Origin: Deltaproteobacteria bacterium
Lineage (GTDB): Bacteria > Myxococcota_C > UBA6777
Direction: 5' to 3'
Assembly: GCA_006226375.1 (NCBI GenBank)
Contig: SBHC01000077.1
Coordinates: forward strand, 223,751-287,750
DNA: 64,000 nt
This document shows, piece by piece, positions 44,756 to 53,456 of this stretch. The translations under genes were made by a program, and so were the position numbers. Position 1 is the stretch's first letter. Each line of letters opens with the position of its first letter. The notes under the pieces were generated by a model that was not told the origin of the DNA, made no database searches, and worked only from the letters and a program-made list of their open reading frames with translations.

Positions 44756-44785
44756 AAAGGAACGTCTCTCCTGCGACGTTCCTTT
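44756..44785. terminator. Hairpin terminator shared by convergent genes
   Basis: An 11-bp perfect stem (AAAGGAACGTC at 44756-44766, complement at 44775-44785) with an 8-nt loop lies between the stop of lipoprotein B and the stop of the HerA-Lon gene. The stem ends in CCTTT followed by GTT on the plus strand and CCTTT followed by CTGTT on the minus strand, so it may act both ways. Confidence 0.7.
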
Positions 44786-44786
44786 G

Positions 44787-47579
44787 TTAGGAGCGTTTGC
44801 GCCGAGGAAGTTGGATGGGCTTGCCTTCCCATCCGTCGAGCAACAAGGTTCGTTTGGAGGTTCCATCTTTCTCTGCGATGCGGATCCTCCAAATTGGAAG
44901 AAACACAAGCGCTGTGTCGAGAACTTCCAGCGAAAACTTCCGCTGTGCCGCTGTGATGGCGGCTTTCTCCCCGAGAAGCTTATCCATTTCCCTTGACAGC
45001 AAAGGTAGCTCCCCAGGCATCCGGGTTTCCAGACAAGCCAGGTTGTCGAGGTCGATTACATCCACCGGGTTGGAGGGGGTTTCCGCTTCAAACAGAAACC
45101 CTGTGCCTTTGACAAAGGAGAGCAACTCTGCGGTGAGACCGTCAAAGTAGAGCTTGTCTTCCTTCTCCACCGAGCGCTTAAACAGCCAGCCCTCTTTGAC
45201 CGTGGTTGAAAAGTGGACTTGGTACAGAGGTCGATAGGCGAGTTCGACGGATTCTACAGCCTCTTTTTCAAACACAAACATGGAGCGGGCCAGGTCGCTG
45301 GTTGCGCGTTTGCGAACCTCAGGCTCAAAGAAGGAGAGCCTGACAGCTTCGACAGGTTCGAGCAGATCGTACTCCGGGAGGAGCGCATGTTCGGCGGCAA
45401 AGAAGACCGCGCGTCGTCCTTGTTTGGAGCGTTTGGCTTGTCCTCCATCGGTCAGTTCTTTGAGTGCATCCTGGGCAGCCTTGCGAGAAATCCCGAGCGC
45501 ATCGGTGATCATGTCGTAATCTAGGACGGTCGGCTCGCGTTGAAGCATGTGGAGGACTTGTTCGTTGGTGGTCAGCTCTTTGGGAGGTGCCTCCTCGCTT
45601 TCTTCGGTCCAGTCGTCGGTTGGACCTTCCACGCCTTGGATCTCATGGGGAGGTTCAAGGTTCTCGCGCTTTGGGGCAGAGAAGACCACTTCCAGAGCTT
45701 CCGAAACGGAGGAGACCGTAATCACCTCCATGTTTTCTTTCAGCACCTTGGGCAATGTGATGACATCGCCTTTGTTCTCGGAAGGAACCACAACCGTTGC
45801 GTATCCAGCGATGTACGCTGCCTGCACTTTTTGTTCGATGCCCCCAACAGGGAGGACCTTCCCTAAGATGGTGATCTCACCAGTGAGCGCGACATCAGGG
45901 CGGGGGTCTTGTTCTGTTAGCGCTGCGACAATGCCCGCCATGTAGGCTAGCCCTGCGGAGGGACCATCTTTCTTAATCGCCAACCGGGTGTCGAGTACGG
46001 TGACATCGTAGCGACGGGCAAATTGACTGGGCAAGAGCAAGTCTGTCTGAAGTCCTTTGGCTGCTTCCCAGGCGACCTTGATGCTCTCTTTGGCTTCGCG
46101 GGTTTGGCCACCAAGCGCTGTGATCTTTCCGCTGCCCCCGCGCTGAACCACGATCTCACAAGGATTCACAGTTCCTTCACCGCTTCCTGTGATGCTAAGG
46201 ACTGCCACTTCGGCTCGTCCTCGAACGGGACCGACGCGCTCTTCTTCCGTCTCTTCTACGACCACACCGGGTTCCACGTCGCTACCAAAAGCCTTTTCCA
46301 GTCGGTCTCGAACGGCGGGTTGTGTGGCGTCTGCGATACCGTCTTCGTCCAGAGTCTCGTGGCGGGTGACCAGCCAGCGGACTTGCAATTCGACCGGTGC
46401 GTCAAACTGATCCGGGCAAATTAGGCGGAATTGTCCCGGCTTTAGGGAAGGAAGTGACAGCGCTACTTCTTCCGCCTCTGTCGGAACGATGGATTCCAAA
46501 ACGGACTCCACTTTTTTCAGCTCTTGCCGGGTCATCAGTCGGCCCAGGTTCCAGGTTCCAATTTGTGACAACGCTGTGTAGTCGAGATCTCCGGGGCTTT
46601 GTGTTGCCAAGAGGCAGCACACTCCGTACTTGCGGGCCTGACGGAGCAACAGCTTCAGCGCGTCTTTGCATACAGGCTTACGAACAGGCGGTATATAAGG
46701 AGCGACTTCGTCAACGTAGAAGAGCACCTGAGGAGCAGAGCTTGGGTTGTCGAGCATCCAGCGGTACAAGGCTTGGGCCAGTTGTGCCAGGAAGAACTGC
46801 TTGTCCCGCTCGGAGCCGAGAGAGTTCAGGTAGATGACTGAGAGGCGAGCCTTCCCCGACTTCTGGAGTTCGGGGTCATTTCTTCCCAACAAGGTGTCGA
46901 TGTTGAGGGGAACACCTCCGGTGAGCATCAAGCCTTGTGGTCCCATGGAGACCATACGAAGGCGACGAATGACTTGGTCCACTACGGTTTCGTCCACGAT
47001 GCTGGCGATGCGGTCAGCCAGGGATTTGGGCATCGCTGTGAGGAGTTGAAGCAGAGGGGCAATGCCGCCAATCTCCAAACCTTCATCAGAGGCGTGCCCT
47101 AACAACAAGCCAAACAAAGCGGTAACGCTGCGGCCCTTGTCACTGGGAAGGTCATAACCCAGGAGGTCTGTGAGGGCTTCGGCTGCAAAGGAGCGGTCTC
47201 GAACGCGCTCTTCTTCGCTGGTGTCTTGGCTCGATGTTGTCATCGCGAGGGGGTTGACGGACAGTGGCACTCCAACAGCGCTGGCTGGAGTCCAAACCAC
47301 AACTTCGGCTTTGTCTTCGTAAGCCTTGTATTTTTCGAGAGAGGTTCCTCGTTGCTCGACCTCTTCGGCGTCGCCCATGTTTGCGAGGCTGGCAATGTCA
47401 CCTTGTGGATCAACGGCAATCACGGGGAGGCCTTGGGCCAGCCACTCTTCGACCATTACTTTGCAGGCGACAGTCTTGCCGCTACCTGATGATCCCAGGC
47501 AAACCGCATGTCGCAACAAGGTTGAAGCGGGCAATGTTACGGGTTTCCCCTGGCTCTTTCCCAAATGCAGTTCCTGCAT
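44787..47579 (-). CDS. HerA/FtsK-type ATPase fused to a Lon-type protease domain
   Basis: 930 residues. The first ~400 form a HerA-like motor: LGKSQGKPVTL start, Walker A GSSGSGKT at 29-36, Walker B VLFYVDEV ending near 292 (D290, E291), and a polar motif LLATQSPGDLD near 323-333. Residues ~455-635 form a Lon (S16) proteolytic domain with Ser541 in KKDGPSAGLA and Lys584 in VGGIEQKVQAA; the 43-residue spacing equals that of Ser679 and Lys722 in E. coli Lon. Then come a winged-helix-like segment (~672-716) and a ~210-residue beta-rich C-terminal domain I do not recognise. The usual Lon AAA module and LAN domain are absent. It may couple a HerA hexamer to proteolysis. GAGGA lies 9-10 nt before the ATG. 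Confidence 0.88.
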   Translation of the reverse strand: MQELHLGKSQGKPVTLPASTLLRHAVCLGSSGSGKTVACKVMVEEWLAQGLPVIAVDPQGDIASLANMGDAEEVEQRGTSLEKYKAYEDKAEVVVWTPASAVGVPLSVNPLAMTTSSQDTSEEERVRDRSFAAEALTDLLGYDLPSDKGRSVTALFGLLLGHASDEGLEIGGIAPLLQLLTAMPKSLADRIASIVDETVVDQVIRRLRMVSMGPQGLMLTGGVPLNIDTLLGRNDPELQKSGKARLSVIYLNSLGSERDKQFFLAQLAQALYRWMLDNPSSAPQVLFYVDEVAPYIPPVRKPVCKDALKLLLRQARKYGVCCLLATQSPGDLDYTALSQIGTWNLGRLMTRQELKKVESVLESIVPTEAEEVALSLPSLKPGQFRLICPDQFDAPVELQVRWLVTRHETLDEDGIADATQPAVRDRLEKAFGSDVEPGVVVEETEEERVGPVRGRAEVAVLSITGSGEGTVNPCEIVVQRGGSGKITALGGQTREAKESIKVAWEAAKGLQTDLLLPSQFARRYDVTVLDTRLAIKKDGPSAGLAYMAGIVAALTEQDPRPDVALTGEITILGKVLPVGGIEQKVQAAYIAGYATVVVPSENKGDVITLPKVLKENMEVITVSSVSEALEVVFSAPKRENLEPPHEIQGVEGPTDDWTEESEEAPPKELTTNEQVLHMLQREPTVLDYDMITDALGISRKAAQDALKELTDGGQAKRSKQGRRAVFFAAEHALLPEYDLLEPVEAVRLSFFEPEVRKRATSDLARSMFVFEKEAVESVELAYRPLYQVHFSTTVKEGWLFKRSVEKEDKLYFDGLTAELLSFVKGTGFLFEAETPSNPVDVIDLDNLACLETRMPGELPLLSREMDKLLGEKAAITAAQRKFSLEVLDTALVFLPIWRIRIAEKDGTSKRTLLLDGWEGKPIQLPRRKRS

Positions 47580-47627
47580 GGTGCAACGTCCTCACTTTAC
47601 GTTCCTGTGGTTGTTTGTCCGGCGCGG

Positions 47628-47656
47628 AGGGTAGCAACCGTTCCTATCGATGTCAA
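47628..47656 (-). promoter_or_regulatory. Sigma70-like promoter for the HerA-Lon gene
   Basis: On the minus strand TTGACA (complement of 47651-47656), 17 nt, TACCCT (complement of 47628-47633), about 50 nt upstream of the ATG at 47579. Perfect -35, TA...T in the -10. Confidence 0.5.
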
Positions 47657-47726
47657 TGGAAGGTTGGGGGTTTTGGGCCTTCACGGAGACTGACGCAACT
47701 TCCGAGTTACAAGCCTTCGTCGTACC

Positions 47727-47755
47727 TGGATTCTCTTCGTCGGAGTGGGTATAGT
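47727..47755 (+). promoter_or_regulatory. Candidate promoter for the lipoprotein at 47808
   Basis: TGGATT (47727-47732), 17 nt, TATAGT (47750-47755). The -10 is five of six while the -35 is three of six. It lies 52 nt upstream of the ATG. Confidence 0.4.
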
Positions 47756-47807
47756 GATGCAGTAAGAATGTTTCAAAATCGTAGTATCGAGGGAGTATTG
47801 GAAACTC

Positions 47808-49862
47808 ATGCAACAAACTCATCAAAGGTCCAATTCGCTGACAGTGCGCAACAAACGATGGAGTCTCCAGCGCGGGTTGATGGTGCTGCTTTGGGTGTTG
47901 CTCGCTGTCGGTCTCGGATGGCTCTCAAGCTGTTCAAGCACTCCCTCCAACAACCAGAACAACCAGAACAATCAGAACAACACATCCAATACAAACACCA
48001 ACCCGAGCAACCAGAACAACGCGAACGGTAACAACAACAACGAGAACGTGGCACCGGCTTGTTCCATGCCCAAAGTTCCCGATGTTGAAGTAGACACCAA
48101 CGCGACCAAGTTTGCGCTCACCATGTTTCACTACAACATCGAGTATGTGGTAGGTGGGTTGAGCAGCTCGGACCGACACAAGAGCTTTTGTGGCGAACAG
48201 TGCGAAGGATGGGACAACGACAAAGTCGAAGACTGGATTGTCACGGACACGTTTGAGCCTGTCGTTGACTTCTACCTCAAGCACCCCAAGTGGAAAGTAA
48301 ACTTTGAGATGCAGGGATACATGCTTGAGGTTCTCGCCAATCGATTCCCCCAAGTGTTGGAGAAAGTCCGCACGCTGACTGGTCGCGGACAGATGGAGAT
48401 CTCCAGCTTTCACTACTCAGATCAGCTGTTCCTGGCGTATCCCAAAGAAGATTTGGTGCGTTCGATTCAACTGACCAAAGACATCTTCAAGAAGTACTGC
48501 ATTCCCTTGTCACCGGTTGTGTTCAATCAAGAAGGTCAGGCTGGTGAAGGTCGGCAGAAAGTTCTCGTCGAGCAGGGTTACAAGATTGGTGTGTTTCCGA
48601 AGAACCTCTACCGCTACGTTCGTGGAGAAGATCCTCCCTGGCCGTATTACTCACAGTTTGGTGGCCACATGATCGTGGGTCCGATTGGTCTGGATCCCAA
48701 AGCAGGCATCGACGTGAGCTGGCTCTTCTTTGATGATGGCGAGCTGCTGAGTGTGCCAAACAAGCTCAACCCTTACTTTGCGCCTCTCACCAACTACGAC
48801 CCCAAGACCATGGACGCCTACAAGCTGAAAATCGAAGACTTGGAGAAGAAAGGCTACAAGATTGCCCATATCTCTGAGTATGTCGAAACCTTGAAGGCCA
48901 AGAAAGTTGAGGCCAAACCTGCTCCCATTCTCTTGGATGGAACCTGGCAGCCCAAGTCCACTTCCTCGATTCATCGTTGGTTGGGAGGTCAAGGACTGAC
49001 CTTGGACGAGCGGGACAATGAGGTCCGCTCTGGAAACTACATCGCTCGTACCATGATGAAGGCCGCCGAGCTTCTCTACGAAGACTGGAAGAAAACAAAC
49101 GGCAAGGACGACGCCATCGAAGCTAAAATTCAGGACGGCTGGATCAAGGTGTTCCGCTCCCAGATTAGCGATGCCTCTGGAGTGAACCCTTGGGCCGCAG
49201 AGATCTTTTGGGGGCTGGACCTGAACGAAGCCATCATGAAGCTTACCGACGAATTGTTCAAAGACCTCAAAGCCAAGCGCAAAGCCAACTTTGTACGGAT
49301 TGACCTCAAGGATGGAAAAATTACCAACCTCGACAAGATGCCTGAAGCAGAGACTTTGGAGAAGGCGACCATGCCGCTCAAAGGTTTTGAAGTGGAAGCA
49401 GAGGGCCGAACCAGCAGCTTTGAGGTGCTCCGCGTGGAGGCGAACAAAGAGCACTACCGGGTGGAGATTAAGTTTGGAAAAGGAACGAAGGAAGCCGGGC
49501 ATCGCACGTTGATTGCTCGTTTTCCTCGAACCTTTGAACGGATTGTGTATTCGCCCGGATTAATGGAAGACACTCTCGTTGATTATGCCCTGTCGGAGTT
49601 TCAGTTCCAAACGGGAGAAGTCTATCTTCCTCTTCCCAACGGGATCATTGGCCTTGGCGATGATTGGTATGTGATTAAGCACGTGACCCAAAACCATCTC
49701 ACCGCCCGCGTTGATGCTGGAAAGCCCATCATCGAATTCATCGATCGAACCCAGCACTTCAACAAGGAAGCCATGTGGAAGTTTGATTTGTTCAAGGGGA
49801 GCAAAGAGGACGCTCTGGCACTCGCCAACCGCCTCAACATTCACCCTGTGGTTGTGAAGTAG
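47808..49862 (+). CDS. Lipoprotein with GH57/GH38-like catalytic domain (putative)
   Basis: 684 residues. The signal sequence ends in lipobox WLSSC (C42). An Asn/Gln/Ser/Thr linker (~45-82) leads to an alpha/beta domain starting FALTMFHYNIEYVVGG, with WKVNFEMQGYMLEVLANRFP and GQMEISSFHYSDQ, features reminiscent of GH57/GH38 (beta/alpha)7 enzymes in which an early strand carries a His and a later one an Asp or Glu. The C-terminal ~230 residues look beta-rich. I cannot name a family with certainty; a polysaccharide-acting surface enzyme is the best guess. It converges with phosphofructokinase, the stops being 3 nt apart. Confidence 0.6.
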   Translation: MQQTHQRSNSLTVRNKRWSLQRGLMVLLWVLLAVGLGWLSSCSSTPSNNQNNQNNQNNTSNTNTNPSNQNNANGNNNNENVAPACSMPKVPDVEVDTNATKFALTMFHYNIEYVVGGLSSSDRHKSFCGEQCEGWDNDKVEDWIVTDTFEPVVDFYLKHPKWKVNFEMQGYMLEVLANRFPQVLEKVRTLTGRGQMEISSFHYSDQLFLAYPKEDLVRSIQLTKDIFKKYCIPLSPVVFNQEGQAGEGRQKVLVEQGYKIGVFPKNLYRYVRGEDPPWPYYSQFGGHMIVGPIGLDPKAGIDVSWLFFDDGELLSVPNKLNPYFAPLTNYDPKTMDAYKLKIEDLEKKGYKIAHISEYVETLKAKKVEAKPAPILLDGTWQPKSTSSIHRWLGGQGLTLDERDNEVRSGNYIARTMMKAAELLYEDWKKTNGKDDAIEAKIQDGWIKVFRSQISDASGVNPWAAEIFWGLDLNEAIMKLTDELFKDLKAKRKANFVRIDLKDGKITNLDKMPEAETLEKATMPLKGFEVEAEGRTSSFEVLRVEANKEHYRVEIKFGKGTKEAGHRTLIARFPRTFERIVYSPGLMEDTLVDYALSEFQFQTGEVYLPLPNGIIGLGDDWYVIKHVTQNHLTARVDAGKPIIEFIDRTQHFNKEAMWKFDLFKGSKEDALALANRLNIHPVVVK
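47949..48046 (+). repeat. Tandem CCAGAACAA-type repeat coding for the Asn/Gln linker
   Basis: AAC and CAG codons recur in short near-tandem units just after the lipobox codons. Such linkers keep a lipoprotein domain away from the membrane and are prone to length change. Confidence 0.7.
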
Positions 49863-49865
49863 GCT

Positions 49866-50924
49866 TTAGAACGCGAGGAGGTGCTCCACCTGGTTGAGAA
49901 GCTGGACTCTTTTTTGAATGATGGGGCTGGTTCCGTTGAGCATGTTTTGGGTGTCTTCCAGCATGTCCGCGATGGGGATGATCCATACGGAAGGGTCGTC
50001 GGTGGGTGTGCCAAAGCGGGTGGGCGGCTCCCATGACATCATCACATCCGTAAGACCTCTCTCACAGGCCATTATAGATGCGAAGGCCAGCCGCTGAGCG
50101 AGGGCGCGGTCCAAGGCGCTGGGGCGACCTCCCCGAACAACATGTCCAAGGATGGTGGCACGGATGGAGGTTCCTGGTATCTCATCCTGCAGCTTCTCTT
50201 CGAGCTTCGTTGCCATCTCTGTGGTGGAGAAGGCTACACCTTCTGCCTTAATGATTAAGGCTCTTGTTTTCTCACGCTCAGGAGCAAAGCACCGCCGAAG
50301 AACATTCATCATCATCTCAATGGTTTCTTCTTCGGTGCGTTGTTTTTCTCCGTAAAGGATGGCATCGGCTTCTGCTGCTATGCCGGCGCGCATCGCGAGA
50401 AAGCCACTTTGTCGCCCCATGACTTCCACGATAAAAGCGCGCTGGTGGGCGCGGGCTGTATCCATGATTCGGTCACAGGCGTCCACGATCGTGTTGACCG
50501 CAGTGTCTGTTCCTATGGAGAGCCCGCAATGGCCGATGTCGTTGTCGATGGAAGCAGGAAGTCCTACGACCTTCACATTACTTTGTTGGGCAAGGAGGTG
50601 CGCTCCTGTGAGCGAGCCGTTTCCCCCAATCACAACGAGCCCATCAAGTCCAAGCTCTTGAAGTACCTGCAGCGCTCGCTTCTGCCCCTCTTGTGTGGGA
50701 AACTCTTTGGAGCGGGCTGACCCCAATATGGTGCCGCCGTAACGCGAGATCCCATCAATCTCGGGCAAACGAAAGGTGAAGGTTTCTTTCTTGAGCAAAC
50801 CAACATAGCCGCGCTGGATTCCTATAACTTCATGCCCTCGGGCCATCCCGACAACAGCAATCGTGCGGACAGCGGCATTCATTCCAGGTGCATCTCCACC
50901 TGAAGTGAGTACTCCAATACGCAT
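49866..50924 (-). CDS. pfkA: 6-phosphofructokinase
   Basis: 352 residues from ATG at 50924 with AAGGAAG 6 nt upstream. It phosphorylates fructose 6-phosphate in glycolysis. Typical motifs are LTSGGDAPGMNAAVR (7-21), SIDNDI (125-130, with D127 and D129), QRAFIVEVMGRQSG (161-174) and PGTSIRATILGHVVRGG. The nucleotide loop reads GGNGSLTG: Asn102 stands where most ATP-dependent enzymes have the Mg-binding Asp of GGDGS. Gly103 and not Asp argues for ATP rather than pyrophosphate. It has its own promoter. Confidence 0.93.
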   Translation of the reverse strand: MRIGVLTSGGDAPGMNAAVRTIAVVGMARGHEVIGIQRGYVGLLKKETFTFRLPEIDGISRYGGTILGSARSKEFPTQEGQKRALQVLQELGLDGLVVIGGNGSLTGAHLLAQQSNVKVVGLPASIDNDIGHCGLSIGTDTAVNTIVDACDRIMDTARAHQRAFIVEVMGRQSGFLAMRAGIAAEADAILYGEKQRTEEETIEMMMNVLRRCFAPEREKTRALIIKAEGVAFSTTEMATKLEEKLQDEIPGTSIRATILGHVVRGGRPSALDRALAQRLAFASIMACERGLTDVMMSWEPPTRFGTPTDDPSVWIIPIADMLEDTQNMLNGTSPIIQKRVQLLNQVEHLLAF

Positions 50925-50980
50925 AGTTCTTCCTTTTGAAAAAGAGAACGACAAGGCTCGAAAAGCTGACAATCAAAGAA

Positions 50981-51010
50981 AGGATAGAAGAGGGAGGGGG
51001 GACTTGTCCA
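50981..51010 (-). promoter_or_regulatory. Sigma70-like promoter for phosphofructokinase
   Basis: On the minus strand TGGACA (complement of 51005-51010), 18 nt, TATCCT (complement of 50981-50986), 56 nt before the ATG. -35 five of six, -10 four of six. Confidence 0.5.
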
Positions 51011-51044
51011 GGTGCGGAGACGGGGAGTTAGAATGCAAGAAGGC

Positions 51045-51470
51045 TTAGCTGGGGTTGGAGGTGGGGCCACCGGAGATTCGGTTCCATGCCGCTTTGGCTG
51101 CAGTGGAGATCGTGGAATCAGAGCTGCTGCGCAGTTTGCCTACTTCTGCCTTGGCGCTGGATGCTTTGGGGCCCATGCTGCCGAGAACGTCCAGTGCGCC
51201 CAGCTTGGTTGCCTTGTCACTTCCAGTCAGCGCTTTGACCAGAGCGGGAACGGCAGAAGCTCCCATCTTCAAGAGCTGGGACTTGGCTTTCGTCTTTGCG
51301 TCTGCATCACCACCCAACATCTTGATCAAGGCGCTCACGCCACCCATCATGCTGGGCTGAGACGAAGGGTTGGACGTTGCGCTTCGAAGAGCGTTGGATG
51401 TGGCTTGGCAACCGGTGCAAAGGAACAAGAAGCCGACGAGGGACAAAATAACCAACAAACGACGTTTCAT
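51045..51470 (-). CDS. Small lipoprotein with HEAT-like repeats
   Basis: 141 residues from ATG at 51470; the adjacent ATG at 51473 is equally possible, with AGGAG 5-8 nt upstream. Lipobox LCTGC gives lipidated C21. After a Ser/Asn-rich linker come helical repeats of HEAT type (KAKSQLLKMGASAVPALVKAL, and KLGALDVLGSMGPKASSAKA), usually a protein-binding scaffold. The longer open frame upstream lacks a ribosome-binding site. The gene lies 120 nt before phosphofructokinase on the same strand, which however has its own promoter. Confidence 0.72.
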   Translation of the reverse strand: MKRRLLVILSLVGFLFLCTGCQATSNALRSATSNPSSQPSMMGGVSALIKMLGGDADAKTKAKSQLLKMGASAVPALVKALTGSDKATKLGALDVLGSMGPKASSAKAEVGKLRSSSDSTISTAAKAAWNRISGGPTSNPS

Positions 51471-51703
51471 CATGGGATCTCCTGCGTTCAACAACGTGTA
51501 GAGAGGGGTATGACTCACTTCCGAGAATGCAACATGGGAGCGTTCTCCATCCTGCAACGGACACAGAGCATGCAAAGTCACTGCTATAACCAAGCGGAGA
51601 AGTTCCCCATTCCTGGTACAGGTGACAAAGCCTTAGCATGTCTTCCTGTTTTCAGCAATCTTTCCACGGCAACTGGGCTTCAGGCACATAGGGCACAACA
51701 TCC

Positions 51704-52771
51704 CTAGAGTGACAATATGATAACAAGGGCAAGGATGCCTGCCATGGTAAAGATCGCGCCGACAAGCCAAGGGGCCAAGGCTTCAAGGTGTTCCGTGAAG
51801 GCGAGCATCTTGTAGTACGCTGGATCTTCGACTCGCACATAACGAAGAGAGGGAATGCGAGGTCGGTACATGAAGTGGGTCGAAGGAGAGGCCCGGTACG
51901 CTCCCGATGTTGCCATGGGCATCGAGCTGCTTGTCGCAAAGTCCAAAGCCGAACGCAGTGAACGAGAGTTGTACTGAGGTGCGCGAGAAGCTGTCGACTC
52001 AGTCCCTGTTGACTCAAAGTGGATGGAGCGGGCCGTTCGGAACCGTTCGGTATCAGCAACATCAAGCTCATGAGGCTTCGCTGTTCCTTGCGATGCAGGA
52101 AGACTTCCCGAGCTGGTGGTCCGATAGTGAGCCTGTTTGATGTAAGGGGCAATGGGGTCCATGCTCGTGCTGGAGCGGTCAATGTCGGACTGTGTGATGG
52201 AGTCAAAGGCCGATTTCCCAATCAACTGCGCATCCGAAGCGCCCAACGCGCTGAGACTTGGAAGGCTGGGATAGGACGCTGTCCGAGCGATGGAAGGGAC
52301 CTCAAGCTCTTGCGTGGTGTGAGAGGTCGGTGGGTAGACCACTCTGCGGTATTGGGACATCACCTCTTGGGATTCGATGGCCTCGGATGGCTCTCCCAAT
52401 TGGGTCGCTTCCGCAGCGTGTGACTCCGAGAACGGGCTCCTGTGCTCTGTGGCTGCTGACAACCCAGACATCGAGAAGCTGGAAAGAGAAGGGTGGGGCG
52501 AGTCGGGCTGACCCAAAGGCATAGGCGTTTGGGTCTTTACGTCTCCTGCTGGAACAGGACCCGAGGCAGACGTCGATGCTTTTGGCCCAGACGACCGAAG
52601 TGGCTTTGCCGCTCCTCGTTTTGCACTGCCTGTCAGTTGCTGCAGGAAGGTCTCTTTCAACCCGTTGGAATCCTTCGGGTTGGCCTTCTTGCCTGTCACG
52701 AAATCGTTGCTTTCTGACGGCTGTGAGTGACTCGGATTGTTGCTCTTAGGACGGTTAAGGTGCTCGTCCAT
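51704..52771 (-). CDS. Tail-anchored Ser/Pro-rich protein of unknown function
   Basis: 355 residues from ATG at 52771, with GGGAG 8 nt upstream. Residues 1-~325 are rich in Ser, Pro, Thr and Gln without a recognisable fold and contain many RT/S-type motifs that could be phosphorylated by the Ser/Thr kinases of this organism; that is speculation. One hydrophobic helix (LAPWLVGAIFTMAGILALVI) lies at the extreme C-terminus, predicting a tail-anchored topology with the long part in the cytoplasm. It follows the CBS gene and has its own promoter overlapping that stop codon. Confidence 0.65.
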   Translation of the reverse strand: MDEHLNRPKSNNPSHSQPSESNDFVTGKKANPKDSNGLKETFLQQLTGSAKRGAAKPLRSSGPKASTSASGPVPAGDVKTQTPMPLGQPDSPHPSLSSFSMSGLSAATEHRSPFSESHAAEATQLGEPSEAIESQEVMSQYRRVVYPPTSHTTQELEVPSIARTASYPSLPSLSALGASDAQLIGKSAFDSITQSDIDRSSTSMDPIAPYIKQAHYRTTSSGSLPASQGTAKPHELDVADTERFRTARSIHFESTGTESTASRAPQYNSRSLRSALDFATSSSMPMATSGAYRASPSTHFMYRPRIPSLRYVRVEDPAYYKMLAFTEHLEALAPWLVGAIFTMAGILALVIILSL

Positions 52772-52860
52772 TGTTGTTGCTCCCACATCTATCTACAACA
52801 AAAAGGGGTTCTTCCTGCATCCTAGTTTCGACAAGTTTAGCAAGAAGTTTCCTTTTTCTC

Positions 52861-52888
52861 AAGATAAACGTGAGAGATCCAATGTCAA
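52861..52888 (-). promoter_or_regulatory. Promoter overlapping the CBS stop codon
   Basis: On the minus strand TTGACA (complement of 52883-52888), 16 nt, TATCTT (complement of 52861-52866), about 90 nt before the ATG at 52771. The -35 includes the TGA stop of the CBS gene. Confidence 0.5.
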
Positions 52889-53337
52889 TCGATGTTGAAC
52901 GCTGTACGCAAAACGTCTCGTTTTGTGATAACACCGAGAAGATCGTCGCCGTCCACGACAGGCAACAATGTCAGGTGTTTTTCCACCATAAGCGTGGCTG
53001 CGTCAGAGAGAGACGTCTTCGATGTGACAGTGATGGCCTCCGTGGTCATGATATCCCGAACCCACGTTCCGGCGATCTTCTCCAACTCTTCACGTGTTTG
53101 CTTGCCAGACTCCAAAGGAATGACGGAGTCAAACAAAGCAATGGCTCGTTGGATGTGTGGGTTCTTCTCCTGGAACACCAGGTCCATGGCAGTCACCACG
53201 CCCACCAGGTTGCCGTCTTCTACCACGCAAGCACCGTCTGAATGTTCTGCGACAAGTAGCTCTGCAAGGGACTGTACCGACATGCTCGGCGGGACAACCA
53301 ATGGCTCTTTGTGCATGACTTCGCTGGCTGTGATCAT
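52885..53337 (-). CDS. Two-CBS-domain protein
   Basis: 150 residues with AGGGAG 8 nt before the ATG. Two CBS motifs fill the protein: ~1-65 (MTASEVMHKEPLVVPPSMSV, VVEDGNLVGVVTAMDLV) and ~88-148 (VRDIMTTEAITVTSKTSL, LPVVDGDDLLGVITKRDVL). CBS pairs bind adenine nucleotides and regulate partner proteins or act as stand-alone energy sensors. An FNR-type palindrome lies about 110 nt upstream, which would fit control by oxygen, but no promoter at the standard distance is evident. Confidence 0.93.
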   Translation of the reverse strand: MITASEVMHKEPLVVPPSMSVQSLAELLVAEHSDGACVVEDGNLVGVVTAMDLVFQEKNPHIQRAIALFDSVIPLESGKQTREELEKIAGTWVRDIMTTEAITVTSKTSLSDAATLMVEKHLTLLPVVDGDDLLGVITKRDVLRTAFNID

Positions 53338-53442
53338 TCGCTTTCTCCCTTTTTCATAACGTTGCTTTGTTCACTTCAAGCAACTCTCCTTCAGTGTGCC
53401 GGTTCTCTCCTCCCATGAGGTTGATCGATGCCAGCAGACCAT

Positions 53443-53456
53443 TTGACCTGCATCAA
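53443..53456. promoter_or_regulatory. FNR-like palindrome TTGAC-N4-ATCAA
   Basis: One base differs from TTGAT-N4-ATCAA. It lies between the CBS gene (minus) and the vWA gene (plus), 106 nt from the CBS start codon. It is the second such site in the window; both lie outside genes. Confidence 0.35.
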
